A stretch of 64,000 nt of DNA from Noviluteimonas caseinilytica (GCF_018406605.1 NZ_AP024545.1:1054001-1118000); one strand, 5' to 3'. Shown: positions 1 through 10,194, counted from the stretch's first letter. Program-made: numbers and translations. Notes: a model not told the origin generated them from the letters alone.

Positions 1-1904
1 GGGTGGTAGCCCGGCTTCGCCTTCGCGAACACCGCTTCGGCGAGCTTCAGGCCTTCCGGCGTTTTCACCAGCGCGTTGTACGTCGGCATGATCAGCTTGC
101 GACGGCCGATCTTCTCCAGGAACGCGGCGATCGCATCGTTGGCCTGCGTGTAACCGCTGCGCACGGCGAGCGGATACCAGCGCTGCGCGATCTCGGCGTT
201 CGGCGTGCCGGTGAACTTGTACGCGGCGTCGAGTTCGGCGAGCTGCTTGGTGTTGAGCGTCTCCGGCATGCCTTCGATGAAGTGCACCCATTCCTGCGTG
301 GTCCACTTCGCGGTGGCGTCCTTCGCCGGCAGCGTGCCGTCTTCCAGCCACGCCTTGCGCGAGGCATCGACCGCATCGAAGCGCGGCGAGGCCACCTGCG
401 GCGCCGTCGTCGGCACGCCCGGCTGGTACAGCCACGCATCGAACTCGTCCTGCGTCACCTTGCCCGGGTACTTGTCGAGCAGGTTGGCCTTGGCGTACTC
501 GCGGAACTGCTCCGACGAAATCGACTGGAACGCGAAGTGGTCGAAGTAGCCGCGCAGGAACGCATCGAAATCCTTGCGGCCGATGCGGTCTTCCAGGAAC
601 TGCATGAACCACGCGCCCTTCGTGTAGACCGTGGAGCTGAGGTTGTCGTCGGGATCGTGCAGCGTGCCGGGCTTCACCGCGAGCTGCTGCAACGCCTTGT
701 TCGAATCGTTGAACTCGCCCTTCAGCTCGTTGCGCGCGATGACGCGCTCCATGTCGGCGCGTTCCTTGCCGTACAGCGCTTCGACGATGCGGTTCTCGAC
801 GTAGCTGGTGACGCCTTCGTTCAACCACGCGTCCTTCGCTGTGGAGAACGTCACCAGGTTGCCCGACCAGCTGTGCGCCAGTTCATGCGCGACCAGCGAG
901 ACGAGCGACTTGTCGCCGACGATCACGGTGGGCGTGGCGAAGGTGAGGCGCGGGTTTTCCATGCCGCCGTACGGGAACGAGGGCGGCAGCACGAGGATGT
1001 CGTAGCGGCCCCAGCGGTACGGGCCGTACAGGCCTTCGGCGGTGGAGATCATCTTGCCGGTGTCGTCGAATTCCTTCGCCGCCGACTTCACCACCGACGG
1101 CTCGGCCCACACGCCGGCGTTGCCGGTGATCGGCTGGAACACCAGGTCGCCCGCCGCGATCGCAAGCAGGTACGACGGGATCTTCTGCGGCATCTTGAAG
1201 GTGTAGTCGCCGTCGCGCGCGGCCTTCGGATCGTTGTCCGCGCTCATCAGCACCATCGCGTTCTTCGGCGCGGTGACGTGCGCCGAATACGTGAAGCGCA
1301 CCATCGGCGTGTCCTGCAGCGGCACCCACGAACGCGCGTGGATCTGCTGCGACTGGCTGAACATGAAGGGCTGCTGCTTGCCCGCCGTCATCGACGGCTC
1401 GAGCCACTGCAGGCCCGAGGCGTTCGGCGACGTCGTGTACGTGATGCGGACCTGCTTCGGGCGGTTCGGCGTTTCGATCGTCAGCTTGCTGCCGAGGGTC
1501 TTGTCGGCTTCGGCGAGCGCGAACTGCAGCGGCGCCCACTGGCCGTCGGCGCCCTGCCCTTCGATCTTGGCGATCGTGAGGTCGCGCGTGTCGAGGACGA
1601 GCTGCGTGGCGGCCGGATCGATCCAGTCTAGGGTGTATGTCGAGGTGCCGGACAGCGTCTTCTTGTCGAAGTCGACCGCCAGGTCCAGCGCGAGGTCGGT
1701 GGTGCGCACCTTGTCCGGCTGCGCGTAGGAGTGTTCGTCGTTCACGGCGGCGACCTGCGCGGGGGCTTGGGTGGTGGCGGCGGAAGCGGCGGTGGCCGAA
1801 GCGGCCGGGGCGGCCGGCGTTTCGGTGCGCTTGCAGGCGCCCAGGGCCAGCGTGGTGGCGAGGGCCAGGGCGGTCATGGTCAGCACGGCATTCGGGTGGC
1901 GCAT
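1..1904 (-). CDS. M1-family zinc aminopeptidase, lipoprotein, C-terminus beyond window
   Basis: Probable secreted metallo-aminopeptidase that removes N-terminal residues from peptides. The start codon reads into a signal peptide with a lipobox (LGAC, Cys24), so the mature protein is probably membrane-anchored. The M1 hallmarks are present: an exopeptidase motif GGMEN, and the zinc site HELAH at residues 340-344 followed 18 residues later by Glu363 in WLNEG. The C-terminal part resembles the helical domain of leukotriene-A4-hydrolase-like and cold-active bacterial aminopeptidases. About 634 codons lie in the window and no stop is reached. It is divergent from rpoH. Family assignment is firm; substrate range is not visible. 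Confidence 0.93.
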   Translation of the reverse strand, partial: MRHPNAVLTMTALALATTLALGACKRTETPAAPAASATAASAATTQAPAQVAAVNDEHSYAQPDKVRTTDLALDLAVDFDKKTLSGTSTYTLDWIDPAATQLVLDTRDLTIAKIEGQGADGQWAPLQFALAEADKTLGSKLTIETPNRPKQVRITYTTSPNASGLQWLEPSMTAGKQQPFMFSQSQQIHARSWVPLQDTPMVRFTYSAHVTAPKNAMVLMSADNDPKAARDGDYTFKMPQKIPSYLLAIAAGDLVFQPITGNAGVWAEPSVVKSAAKEFDDTGKMISTAEGLYGPYRWGRYDILVLPPSFPYGGMENPRLTFATPTVIVGDKSLVSLVAHELAHSWSGNLVTFSTAKDAWLNEGVTSYVENRIVEALYGKERADMERVIARNELKGEFNDSNKALQQLAVKPGTLHDPDDNLSSTVYTKGAWFMQFLEDRIGRKDFDAFLRGYFDHFAFQSISSEQFREYAKANLLDKYPGKVTQDEFDAWLYQPGVPTTAPQVASPRFDAVDASRKAWLEDGTLPAKDATAKWTTQEWVHFIEGMPETLNTKQLAELDAAYKFTGTPNAEIAQRWYPLAVRSGYTQANDAIAAFLEKIGRRKLIMPTYNALVKTPEGLKLAEAVFAKAKPGYH

Positions 1905-2114
1905 GGGCAGGGGATCCTCGGAACCGGGTGTGGGACGAAAGGGGGCCGAGTGTAATCGGCGGCGCGCGAGGCCGGCGCGTGCGGTCCGTCCCTGAACCGA
2001 CCCCCTTGTGTTGGTGCGGGCCCGCCCCGATCAGGGAACCCAGGGGGCGATGACGATTCGAAGACGCCCAGTCCGGCACAGTCCGGGGTCGCGCGTGGTG
2101 CGCAAACCCCGACT

Positions 2115-2130
2115 GTTGCATGAATGCAAC
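2115..2130. promoter_or_regulatory. Perfect inverted repeat upstream of rpoH
   Basis: GTTGCAT-GA-ATGCAAC is a perfect 7-bp inverted repeat in the region between the divergent aminopeptidase and rpoH genes, about 20 bp upstream of the proposed rpoH -35 element. Size and position fit a dimeric repressor or activator site. No regulator is assigned. Confidence 0.4.
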
Positions 2131-2151
2131 GCTCAGAACTTTTTGGGGGTC

Positions 2152-2181
2152 TTACATGTCACAGATGGCCATCGCTAGAAT
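2152..2181 (+). promoter_or_regulatory. Candidate rpoH promoter
   Basis: TTACAT (2152-2157), an 18-bp spacer and TAGAAT (2176-2181) resemble a sigma-70 promoter. Transcription would start about 7 bp after the -10 box, at or next to the ATG at 2189, implying a leaderless mRNA. This is a motif-level prediction. Confidence 0.45.
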
Positions 2182-2188
2182 CGCGCCC

Positions 2189-3067
<879 letters not shown>

Positions 3068-3089
3068 CACGGCAGCCCTGGATCCAACG

Positions 3090-3115
3090 AAAGGCCCGGC
3101 ATGTCCGGGCCTTTT
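3090..3115. terminator. Bidirectional terminator between rpoH and ndh
   Basis: AAAGGCCCGG, a 5-nt loop and CCGGGCCTTTT form a strong GC hairpin flanked by A and T tracts. It lies between the convergent rpoH and NADH dehydrogenase genes and can serve both. Confidence 0.9.
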
Positions 3116-3124
3116 CGTGTGCGC

Positions 3125-4387
3125 TTACTTCGTTGGATCCTTCCCGAGCACGATCCGCGCGTTGCGCTGGTAGGTCCAGTACGCCATCGCCCAGTCGAGC
3201 ATCACGACGACGCGGTTGCGGAAGCCGATCAGGAAGAACACGTGCGCGAGCAGCCAGAACGTCCACGCCGGGAAGCCCGAGAAGCGGAAGCCGTGCAGGT
3301 CGACGACCGCGGCGCGACGCCCGATCGTCGCGAGGTTGCCGTAATCGCGGTAGCGGAACGGCGCCGGCGCGCTGCGTCCTGCAAAGCGCGCGCGCAACAC
3401 CTGCGCGATGTACGCCCCCATCTGCTTCGCCGCGGGCGCGACGCCGGGGACGGGCCTGCCGTCGGCGCGCTGCAACGTGGCGAGGTCGCCGGCGACGAAG
3501 ACTTCCGGATGCCCGGGCAACGTGAGATCGGGTTGCACCGCCACGCGGCCGGCGCGATCCAGCGGCACGTCGAGCGTGCGCGCGAGCGGTGAGGCCGCGA
3601 CGCCCGCGGCCCACAGCACCGTGCGCGCGGCGATGTGTTCCTCGCCCAGCGACACGCCGTCGGCATCGATGCGCGAGACCGGCGTGCCGGTGCGCACGTC
3701 GACGCCCAGGCGTGCGAGCGAAGCACGGGCCTTCGCCGCGAGCGCATCGGGGAACGTCGACAGCACGCGCGGACCCGCTTCGAGCAGCAACACGCGCGAG
3801 TCGCCCGGATCGATGTTGCGGAATTCCTTGCGCAAGGTGTGGCGCGCGATTTCGGCCAGCGTGCCGGCGAGTTCCACACCGGTCGGACCGCCGCCCACCA
3901 CGCAGAACGTCAGCCACGCCGCGCGTGCGGCCGGGTCGCGCTCGGCTTCCGCGCGCTCGAATGCCGTGAGGATGCGCCGGCGGATCGCGAGCGCATCGTC
4001 GAGCGTCTTCAACCCCGGCGCGAACGGCGCCCACGCATCGTTGCCGAAATACGCGTGCGTGGCGCCGGTGCAGACGATCAGCGCGTCGTAGTCGATCGCG
4101 TCGCCGCTGGCCAGTTGCACGCGGCGCGCGTCCTTGTCGATCGCGGCCGCTTCGGCCATCAACACCGTGGCATTGCCTTGCCTGCGCAGGATGTGGCGCA
4201 GCGGCGCGGCGATGTCGGGCGCCGACAGGCCCGCGGTGGCGACCTGGTACAGCAGCGGCTGGAAGAGATGATGGTTGCCGCGATCGAGCAACGTGATGCG
4301 GACATCCGCCGACGCGAGCGCGCGCGTGGCCCACAAGCCGGCGAATCCCCCGCCGACGACCACGACGTGCGGTGTGTTGCCTGGCAT
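3125..4387 (-). CDS. ndh: Type II NADH:quinone oxidoreductase
   Basis: Single-subunit, non-proton-pumping NADH dehydrogenase passing electrons from NADH via FAD to the quinone pool at the inner face of the membrane. The FAD-binding Rossmann motif VVVVGGGFAGL is at residues 8-18, the NADH motif VVGGGPTGVELAG near the middle, and the FAD-contacting VFVAGDLA further on. The hydrophobic, amphipathic C-terminus (around WLLAHVFFLIGFRNR) is typical for membrane attachment. ATG 4387 is preceded by GGAG at a normal spacing, so it is preferred over the ATG four codons upstream. It faces rpoH convergently. It could supply electrons to the cytochrome bd oxidase encoded further along (inference). Confidence 0.92.
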   Translation of the reverse strand: MPGNTPHVVVVGGGFAGLWATRALASADVRITLLDRGNHHLFQPLLYQVATAGLSAPDIAAPLRHILRRQGNATVLMAEAAAIDKDARRVQLASGDAIDYDALIVCTGATHAYFGNDAWAPFAPGLKTLDDALAIRRRILTAFERAEAERDPAARAAWLTFCVVGGGPTGVELAGTLAEIARHTLRKEFRNIDPGDSRVLLLEAGPRVLSTFPDALAAKARASLARLGVDVRTGTPVSRIDADGVSLGEEHIAARTVLWAAGVAASPLARTLDVPLDRAGRVAVQPDLTLPGHPEVFVAGDLATLQRADGRPVPGVAPAAKQMGAYIAQVLRARFAGRSAPAPFRYRDYGNLATIGRRAAVVDLHGFRFSGFPAWTFWLLAHVFFLIGFRNRVVVMLDWAMAYWTYQRNARIVLGKDPTK

Positions 4388-4447
4388 CGCGCGCTCCATC
4401 CCGGGTCGTTGCGAACGTGCGCATTCTCGCGCATGCGCGCTGCGGCG

Positions 4448-6628
4448 TCAGTAGAGGTCGACCGGATCCACGTCGAGCGACCAGCGCAGGCGGCGTGCTT
4501 CGGGTGCGTCGCGCAGCACGGGCATCGCCATGTCGAGCGCCGCCTGCAGCGCGCGGCGTTGCGGGCTCGACACCAGCAACTGCGATCGCTGGAAGCCCGC
4601 GCGGCGCGGCATCGGCGCAGGCAACGGGCCGTGCACTTCAAGGCCTGCGACACCGCATTCGCGGAAGGCCGCCTTCGCCACTTCGAGGAACGCCAGCGGC
4701 GACGCCGCGTCCTTCGCTTCGGCGCGCACCAGCGCGAGGTGCGCGAACGGCGGGAAGCCGGCGGCTTCGCGCAACGCGAGCTCCGCATCGGCGAATGCGT
4801 GGTAGCCGCCGTTGATCAGCGTCTGCAGCAACGGATGTTCGGGATGGTGCGTCTGCAACCACACCTCGCCCGGGCGTTCGGCGCGCCCCGCGCGCCCCGC
4901 GACCTGGATCAACAGTTGCGCGAGTTTTTCGCCCGCGCGGAAATCGGCTGAAAACAAACCCTCGTCGATGCCGACCACCGCGACGAGCGTGAGGTTCGGC
5001 AGGTCGTGTCCTTTCGCGAGCATCTGCGTGCCGACGAGCACGCCGGGTTGCGCACCCAGCTCGCCGAGCAGCGTTTCCAGCGCATCGCGACGCCGCGTGC
5101 TGCCGCGATCGACACGCAACACGTTGAAATCCGGGAAGCGTTCGATCAGTCGCTCTTCCAGGCGCTCGGTGCCCACGCCTTGCGGCTGCAACGCCAGCCC
5201 GCCGCAATCCGGGCACGCCTGCGGCGCCGGTTGCCGCGCGCCACAGTGATGGCATTGCAGGCGACGGCCCGCCGCATGCACCGTCATCGGCGCTTCGCAA
5301 CGCTTGCATTGCGCGCTCCAGCCGCAGTCGTGGCAGAGCAGCACCGGTGCGTAGCCGCGGCGGTTCTTGAACACGAGCGCCTGGCCGCCGGCTTGCAGCG
5401 TCGCTTCGAGTTTCGCGATCAATTCGTTCGACAACCCAGCGTCGAGCTGGCGCTTGCGGATGTCGAGGACGCGCACGCTCGGCGGCTTCGCGTTGCCCGC
5501 GCGTTGCATCAGGCGCAGGTGCGCGTAGCGGCCCGCGTGCGCGTTCTGCAAGGACTCCAGCGACGGCGTCGCGCTGCCCAGCACCACCGGCACGCCCAGC
5601 GCCTTGCCGCGCACGAGCGCGAAGTCCCGCGCGTGGTAACGGATGCCATCCTGTTGCTTGTAGCTGCCGTCGTGTTCTTCGTCGACGACGATCAGGCCCG
5701 CGTGCGGCAACGGGGTGAAGATCGCCGAACGCGTGCCGACGATGACGCGCGCTTCGCCGCGCCACGCCGCCGTCCACACGCGCGCGCGCTCGGTGTCGTT
5801 CAAGCCCGAATGCAGCGCGTGCACCGGCACGCCGAGGCGCGCGCGGAAGCGCGCGAGCGTCTGCGGCGCAAGGCCGATTTCCGGCACCAGCACCAGCGCC
5901 TGCCGTCCGCGCGCCAGGCATTGCGCGATCGCGTGCAGGTAGACCTCGGTCTTGCCGCTGCCGGTCACGCCATCGAGCAGCACGGCGCCGAAGCCGTCGA
6001 TGCCGGCGATCGCCTCGGCCGCCGCGCGTTGTTCGTCGTTGAGGACAGGTGCGGGTTGCGTGGCGACCGGCGCGGCGGTCGCGTCGATCCGGAGTTCCTC
6101 GACGAGCCCGCGCTTGGCCAATCCGCGCGCCGCCGTGCGCCAGCCCGGCTGCAGGTCATCGAGCGCGTCTTCCGACAACGCGCCCTGCGCGAGCAACGCG
6201 AGCAACCGGCGCGGCGCACCGTCGCGCGTCACGCGTTCGAGCGCACCCGCCATCGCGCGCCAGCCGGCGATGTGCGTATCCGGCAGCGGCTGGCCCTGGC
6301 GCAGGTCGGCGGGTAGCGCCGTCGCCAGCACTTCGCCCAGCGGGGCGTGCACGTACCGGCTCAGCCATTGCAGCGAACCGAGCAGTTCGCCGTGCAGCAG
6401 CGGTGCGACGTCCAGGAGGTCGAGCGCCTCGCGCGTCTCGCGCGCCGACGGATCGCCGTCGCCCACCTCCGCTACCACGCCGATGAGTTCGCGCGATCCG
6501 AACGGGACGCGCACGCGCCCGCCGACGGCCGCGTGTTCGGCGTGCGCGCCACCCGGCGCGCGATAGTCGAACAACCGCGCCAGCGGCACGGGCAAGGCAA
6601 CACGGAGAACGGCGCGATCGGAGGACAT
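4448..6628 (-). CDS. priA: Primosomal helicase PriA
   Basis: 3'-to-5' DNA helicase that recognises stalled or collapsed replication forks and reloads DnaB. About 726 residues, as in E. coli. Visible parts are an N-terminal DNA-binding domain, Walker A GVTGSGKTEVYL, Walker B DEEHDGSYKQ, and the zinc-binding insertion with eight cysteines in CxxC pairs (CHDCGW, CKRCEA, CHHCGA, CPDCGG). ATG 6628 has a GAGG-type Shine-Dalgarno upstream and begins the conserved N-terminus; longer in-frame starts would run into the regulatory region. The intergenic region upstream carries two perfect DnaA boxes. Confidence 0.96.
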   Translation of the reverse strand: MSSDRAVLRVALPVPLARLFDYRAPGGAHAEHAAVGGRVRVPFGSRELIGVVAEVGDGDPSARETREALDLLDVAPLLHGELLGSLQWLSRYVHAPLGEVLATALPADLRQGQPLPDTHIAGWRAMAGALERVTRDGAPRRLLALLAQGALSEDALDDLQPGWRTAARGLAKRGLVEELRIDATAAPVATQPAPVLNDEQRAAAEAIAGIDGFGAVLLDGVTGSGKTEVYLHAIAQCLARGRQALVLVPEIGLAPQTLARFRARLGVPVHALHSGLNDTERARVWTAAWRGEARVIVGTRSAIFTPLPHAGLIVVDEEHDGSYKQQDGIRYHARDFALVRGKALGVPVVLGSATPSLESLQNAHAGRYAHLRLMQRAGNAKPPSVRVLDIRKRQLDAGLSNELIAKLEATLQAGGQALVFKNRRGYAPVLLCHDCGWSAQCKRCEAPMTVHAAGRRLQCHHCGARQPAPQACPDCGGLALQPQGVGTERLEERLIERFPDFNVLRVDRGSTRRRDALETLLGELGAQPGVLVGTQMLAKGHDLPNLTLVAVVGIDEGLFSADFRAGEKLAQLLIQVAGRAGRAERPGEVWLQTHHPEHPLLQTLINGGYHAFADAELALREAAGFPPFAHLALVRAEAKDAASPLAFLEVAKAAFRECGVAGLEVHGPLPAPMPRRAGFQRSQLLVSSPQRRALQAALDMAMPVLRDAPEARRLRWSLDVDPVDLY

Positions 6629-7089
6629 CCGCGGCAGTCTAGCGACCGTGGCGACGAGCTTTGCGGAGCCCGCATTCGGCGTGGTGAAGGTTTGCGCGCA
6701 CAAGCTGCCGGTTTCGTGACGAAAGTAACGCAAGTCACCGGAATGAAACGGGTTTCGGCCTTATCCACACGATCTGTGGATAAATCTGTGCATTGCGCGA
6801 TTCCAGCGCTGCCCGCAAGGGTAAAAACACGTGTTAGCTCCGCGTTGGTGAAAAAAGTGCCATCAGCCAACAACGCTGTCGAATCAATCACTTGGGCGTG
6901 AAACAAACTTGCAACACCGGCTCGTCCCCCGTTCGTGGCACGCCATGTGACGGAGATGTTGTCGCTGTGCACAACCGATTTTCGGCGGAAGCCTTGCGGC
7001 GCTTGGCGGAGCAGGAGAAACGCATTCGGTCAAGAGGTTTTTCGAACGCCTTCCACGTCTATGATCGCGACGATGATCACGTTTGCCGC
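6629..7089. other. Non-coding region between priA and the DUF3106 gene
   Basis: This roughly 460-bp divergent intergenic region is more AT-rich than its neighbours. It holds paired DnaA boxes (6761-6783), a 10-bp palindrome AACACGTGTT (6826-6835) and a TATGAT -10-like hexamer (7060-7065) 24 bp before the downstream ATG. A reading frame is open through part of it, but it shows no recognisable protein and no good ribosome-binding site. Confidence 0.6.
6761..6783. promoter_or_regulatory. Pair of perfect DnaA boxes, inverted
   Basis: TTATCCACA (6761-6769) and its exact reverse complement TGTGGATAA (6775-6783) are separated by 5 bp. Both match the highest-affinity DnaA box consensus. They lie 133 bp upstream of the priA start. 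Possible roles are DnaA control of priA or DnaA titration. No dnaA gene or other oriC features are in the window. Confidence 0.7.
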
Positions 7090-8712
7090 ATGACCTCCGA
7101 CAGCAGCCTCCAGGGCGGCGCAACCGCCGCTTTCGTGCGAGGCATCGAACGCCGCGCCACCCTCTTCGCCGAACTCCAGTGCGGCGATCCGACGCTCGCC
7201 GAGTCGACCGTGGCGGCCACCTCGCACGTCTTCACGCAGGTCGCGCCGGCGCAGGCGATGGCCGACTGGCCCGCGCGCTACTGGGGATTGCTGCTCGCGG
7301 CCCCGGCGATGCGACGGTCCTCGCCGTCCGGGACGTGGCCCGCGCCCTGGGAATCGCTGGCGACGCTGGGCAACGGCCCGCGCGCGGCCCTGCTGCTCCG
7401 CCTGGTAGCCGTGCTGGACATGGCGCCCGCCGCGGCCGCCCTCGGCGTCTCCGAAGACACCTACCGCGCCGCGCTGCAGCGCGCGATCCCCTACCGCGAC
7501 GACGACACGCCCGATCGCGACGCCTGGCAACGCTGGGTGGGCGAGGTGCGCGCGCGGTTGTCCGGCGAGCGCCCGGTGCGCGAAGCGGCGCAGGAGGCCG
7601 CGCCCGTGGTCGTCGCAGCGCCGTTGGCCAGCACGCAGCCTGCCGCCATGCCGTTGCGCACGCCCGTCGCGATCGCGGCAACGCCTGCGCCGACGTTCGC
7701 GACGGAACCGCCGCGACGCGGACGCAAGCGCATCGTCATCGCCTCGCTCCTCGCCGTCGCCCTCGCGAGCGTCGTCGGGGTCGGCATCGGCGTGTTCACG
7801 TTGCGCCCGCAGTGGATCGACCAGGTCCGCGGCCGCGATTCCGAACGCGCGCGCGTCCGCGACCTGCCGCCCGCCGACGATCCCGTCGCGCGTTACGACG
7901 CCGACTTCGCCGCGTGGACCGATCGCGATTTCCAGCTCCTCGCCGATCCCGAAGGCCTGCGCCAGGCCGAATCCTTCCCGTTGTTCGCGTGGCATGCCGC
8001 GCAACTCGCCGTCGCGCCGGCCTCCGATGCGTCGGTGGCCCCCGCCGCGACCGCGATCGTGCCGGCGGCCGTGCTGGCCGAACCGACGAATCCGTTGCCG
8101 CCGTCGATGCAACGCGCCGATCCCTTGCAGGTCGCGGCCGGCACGCCATTGCCGCCGACCGCGGAAACCGCGATCGCGCGCCTCCCCGCCGCATTGCAGC
8201 CCGACCTGCGCCGCCAGGCCCAGGCCTGGTTTGCGTGGACCGCCGCGCATCGCGCTGCCTTCGTGCAACGCGCCGCGCAATGGCACCAGCGTGATCCTTC
8301 CGAACGCGCACGCCTGCGCGAGGATTACGCGGCGTGGCAGCGCCTGGACGCGGTGGCCGTCGACGCGATCGTGGCGGCCGCAGCGCACTTCCATGCACTG
8401 TCGCCGATGGACCAGTCGCGCCTGCAGGCGCAATTCGAATTGCAGGATGCGATCGCGCAACGCGGCTGGCTGCTTGGCCCCGCGATCGGCGCCGACTATC
8501 CGCGCCTGCAACCGTTGCTGGCGCAATTGCCCGAAGCGCAGCACGCGCCGATGCTGCGCGCGCTGCGACGCATGACCGCGGGCGAACGCGCGGACCTGGC
8601 GGTGCTCGCGCAACGCGTTCCCCCGCAGGGGCGCGAAGACCTGGTGCGGACGCTGCTATCCACGTCCGACGACAACCGCGCGGCGTGGCTGCACGCGCGG
8701 CTCGATCAATAG
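7090..8712 (+). CDS. DUF3106-type membrane-anchored protein
   Basis: Function unknown. From ATG 7090 it is 540 residues. The N-terminal 150 or so residues contain a stretch resembling the helix-turn-helix of sigma-factor region 4 (around VLDMAPAAAALGVSEDTY). A single transmembrane segment follows (IASLLAVALASVVGVGIGVF), then a long Ala/Arg/Gln-rich C-terminal part with repeated WxxR/LPxxxR patterns characteristic of DUF3106 proteins. The start was chosen because a TATGAT hexamer lies 24 bp upstream; an in-frame extension to 6892 is possible but unsupported. The layout suggests an inner-membrane protein with a soluble N-terminal domain, possibly regulatory. That is inference. Confidence 0.7.
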   Translation: MTSDSSLQGGATAAFVRGIERRATLFAELQCGDPTLAESTVAATSHVFTQVAPAQAMADWPARYWGLLLAAPAMRRSSPSGTWPAPWESLATLGNGPRAALLLRLVAVLDMAPAAAALGVSEDTYRAALQRAIPYRDDDTPDRDAWQRWVGEVRARLSGERPVREAAQEAAPVVVAAPLASTQPAAMPLRTPVAIAATPAPTFATEPPRRGRKRIVIASLLAVALASVVGVGIGVFTLRPQWIDQVRGRDSERARVRDLPPADDPVARYDADFAAWTDRDFQLLADPEGLRQAESFPLFAWHAAQLAVAPASDASVAPAATAIVPAAVLAEPTNPLPPSMQRADPLQVAAGTPLPPTAETAIARLPAALQPDLRRQAQAWFAWTAAHRAAFVQRAAQWHQRDPSERARLREDYAAWQRLDAVAVDAIVAAAAHFHALSPMDQSRLQAQFELQDAIAQRGWLLGPAIGADYPRLQPLLAQLPEAQHAPMLRALRRMTAGERADLAVLAQRVPPQGREDLVRTLLSTSDDNRAAWLHARLDQ

Positions 8713-8713
8713 A

Positions 8714-9022
8714 TCAGCTGGCGTCCCGCAACACGCGGCGGCGCGTGCGCACGCCTTCGTCGCCGAAGCGCTGCAGGCCGTCAGCGCGCAGGCGCGGCGC
8801 ATGTTCGCGCTGGTAGGTTTCCAGCGCACCGAGGTCGGCGACCTGGTAACGCACGCACAAGCCCTGGCGACCCGCGGTGGGGAGCGGATCCACCACCTCG
8901 TGCACCTGCGCCGACACGAACCCGGGCAGCGCCAGCATTTCGGTGATGTGCTCTTCCAGCCACGCGCGATACGCGGCGGCGATCGCCACGTCGAATTCCA
9001 GGTTGACTTCGTACACGACCAT
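8714..9022 (-). CDS. DUF4286 family protein
   Basis: Small cytoplasmic protein of 102 residues with no known function. It begins MVVYEVNLEFD and contains the pattern LPGFVSAQVHEV and a conserved CVRYQV, giving an alternating beta-alpha layout like the ferredoxin-like dimeric alpha-beta-barrel fold of DUF4286 proteins. ATG 9022 is used; GTG 9028 is a two-codon-longer alternative. It follows the DUF3667 gene almost without a gap, so they are probably co-transcribed. Its stop abuts the convergent DUF3106 gene. Confidence 0.75.
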   Translation of the reverse strand: MVVYEVNLEFDVAIAAAYRAWLEEHITEMLALPGFVSAQVHEVVDPLPTAGRQGLCVRYQVADLGALETYQREHAPRLRADGLQRFGDEGVRTRRRVLRDAS

Positions 9023-9024
9023 GT

Positions 9025-10194
9025 TCACATCCAGACCAGGCCCGCCAACATCGTGAAGGCGGCACCGAAAGACAACAGAATGAAGTAGCAAAAACCGAGC
9101 AGGCAGTATTTCAGCACGGTCATGGCCCAGCCTTGACCATAGACACGCTTCTGCATGAGCAGCAGGTACACCGGCATCCAGACCCACAACAGGACCTGGA
9201 GGAACTTGAAGACTCCGTGCAGGGCCGGCGCGAGCGCATCTTCCAGCGCCATCAGCAGGAATACCAGCAGGAGCGACAGGCACAGGAAGGCGTGGCTGTG
9301 CAGCGCCACGATCAGGTGCTCCATGTAGAGCCGCCGCCTGAATGCGTACACGATCTTCAGCATCAGCGCGAAGATCGGCATCAGCACGAACAGCGTGGAC
9401 GGCACCACGCTGAGGACCGCGTCCTTCAGCAGGTTGGGGTCGCGCTGCATGCGATGGACGTTTTCCTTCGCGTGCCCGGCCATCTCGTTGAGCTTGCGGT
9501 TGGCGAAGTCCGGGAACCAGGGGACCTTGATGGGGTTGGTCCTGGCGTCCCACGGCTTGCCGTTGAAGGACAAATCCTCATCGTTGTCCTGCTCGGGCGC
9601 CTTGTTCCTGGCGGCATCGCCCGGCTTGACGGCCTTGAGTTCCGCGATGCGGCGGTCGGCCTTGGCGCGGATGGCGGTGGCGGCGGCATCCAGGCCCACG
9701 GATACGCCCGGCACGTCGCCGGTGTCGCGATGGGCTTTCTGCAGCTCGGCCAGCGTGGCGTCGCGGTTGCGGACGACCTCCTGCACCGTCTTCGCCGAGG
9801 CGATGGCGTCGTTGTTGCCGTCGCCGTCCATCTTCACGCCGCTGAAGTCGAGCGTGAACTGCGCGACGAAGAACGTGACGATGCTGAGGAACACGAACAG
9901 CCGCACCGGGCTGACATAGCGGACGCGGCGGCCTTCGAAATACTCGTGGCTCAGGTACCCGGGCTTGGAGAACAGCGGCCACAGCGTGCGGAAGACGCGC
10001 GCGTCGATGTTGAGCACGCTGTCCAGGAAGTCCCCGATGATGCTGCTGAAATGGCGCACCAGGCCCTTCACCGGCTGGCCGCACCGGTAGCAGTGCTCGC
10101 CCAGCAACGGGGTGCCGCAGTTCTGGCACGCGGCCTGCTGCGGTTCCGGTCGCATGCCTTCGTCGGGCGTGGCGGTGATGGTGGTGTCGCTCAT
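9025..10194 (-). CDS. DUF3667 membrane protein with N-terminal zinc ribbon
   Basis: Unknown-function integral membrane protein, 389 residues. A zinc-ribbon-like CQNC...CYRC pair lies within the first 40 residues, followed by a conserved segment with a SSIIGDFLDSVLNIDARVFRTL-like block and YEGRRVRYVSPVRLF-type sequence typical of DUF3667. Then come a transmembrane helix, a long charged soluble insert of about 150 residues, and several C-terminal transmembrane helices. ATG 10194 starts the conserved region. It is divergent from the MATE gene and upstream of the DUF4286 gene. Confidence 0.82.
   Translation of the reverse strand: MSDTTITATPDEGMRPEPQQAACQNCGTPLLGEHCYRCGQPVKGLVRHFSSIIGDFLDSVLNIDARVFRTLWPLFSKPGYLSHEYFEGRRVRYVSPVRLFVFLSIVTFFVAQFTLDFSGVKMDGDGNNDAIASAKTVQEVVRNRDATLAELQKAHRDTGDVPGVSVGLDAAATAIRAKADRRIAELKAVKPGDAARNKAPEQDNDEDLSFNGKPWDARTNPIKVPWFPDFANRKLNEMAGHAKENVHRMQRDPNLLKDAVLSVVPSTLFVLMPIFALMLKIVYAFRRRLYMEHLIVALHSHAFLCLSLLLVFLLMALEDALAPALHGVFKFLQVLLWVWMPVYLLLMQKRVYGQGWAMTVLKYCLLGFCYFILLSFGAAFTMLAGLVWM

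Noticed and set aside
3..1631. Long open frame on the plus strand over the aminopeptidase gene
   Set aside because: Arg/Val-rich translation without family resemblance; antisense shadow of a clear M1 aminopeptidase on the minus strand, caused by high GC.
6700..7000. Possible chromosomal replication origin because of DnaA boxes
   Set aside because: Only one pair of good boxes; no dnaA, dnaN or rpmH nearby and no clear AT-rich unwinding element.
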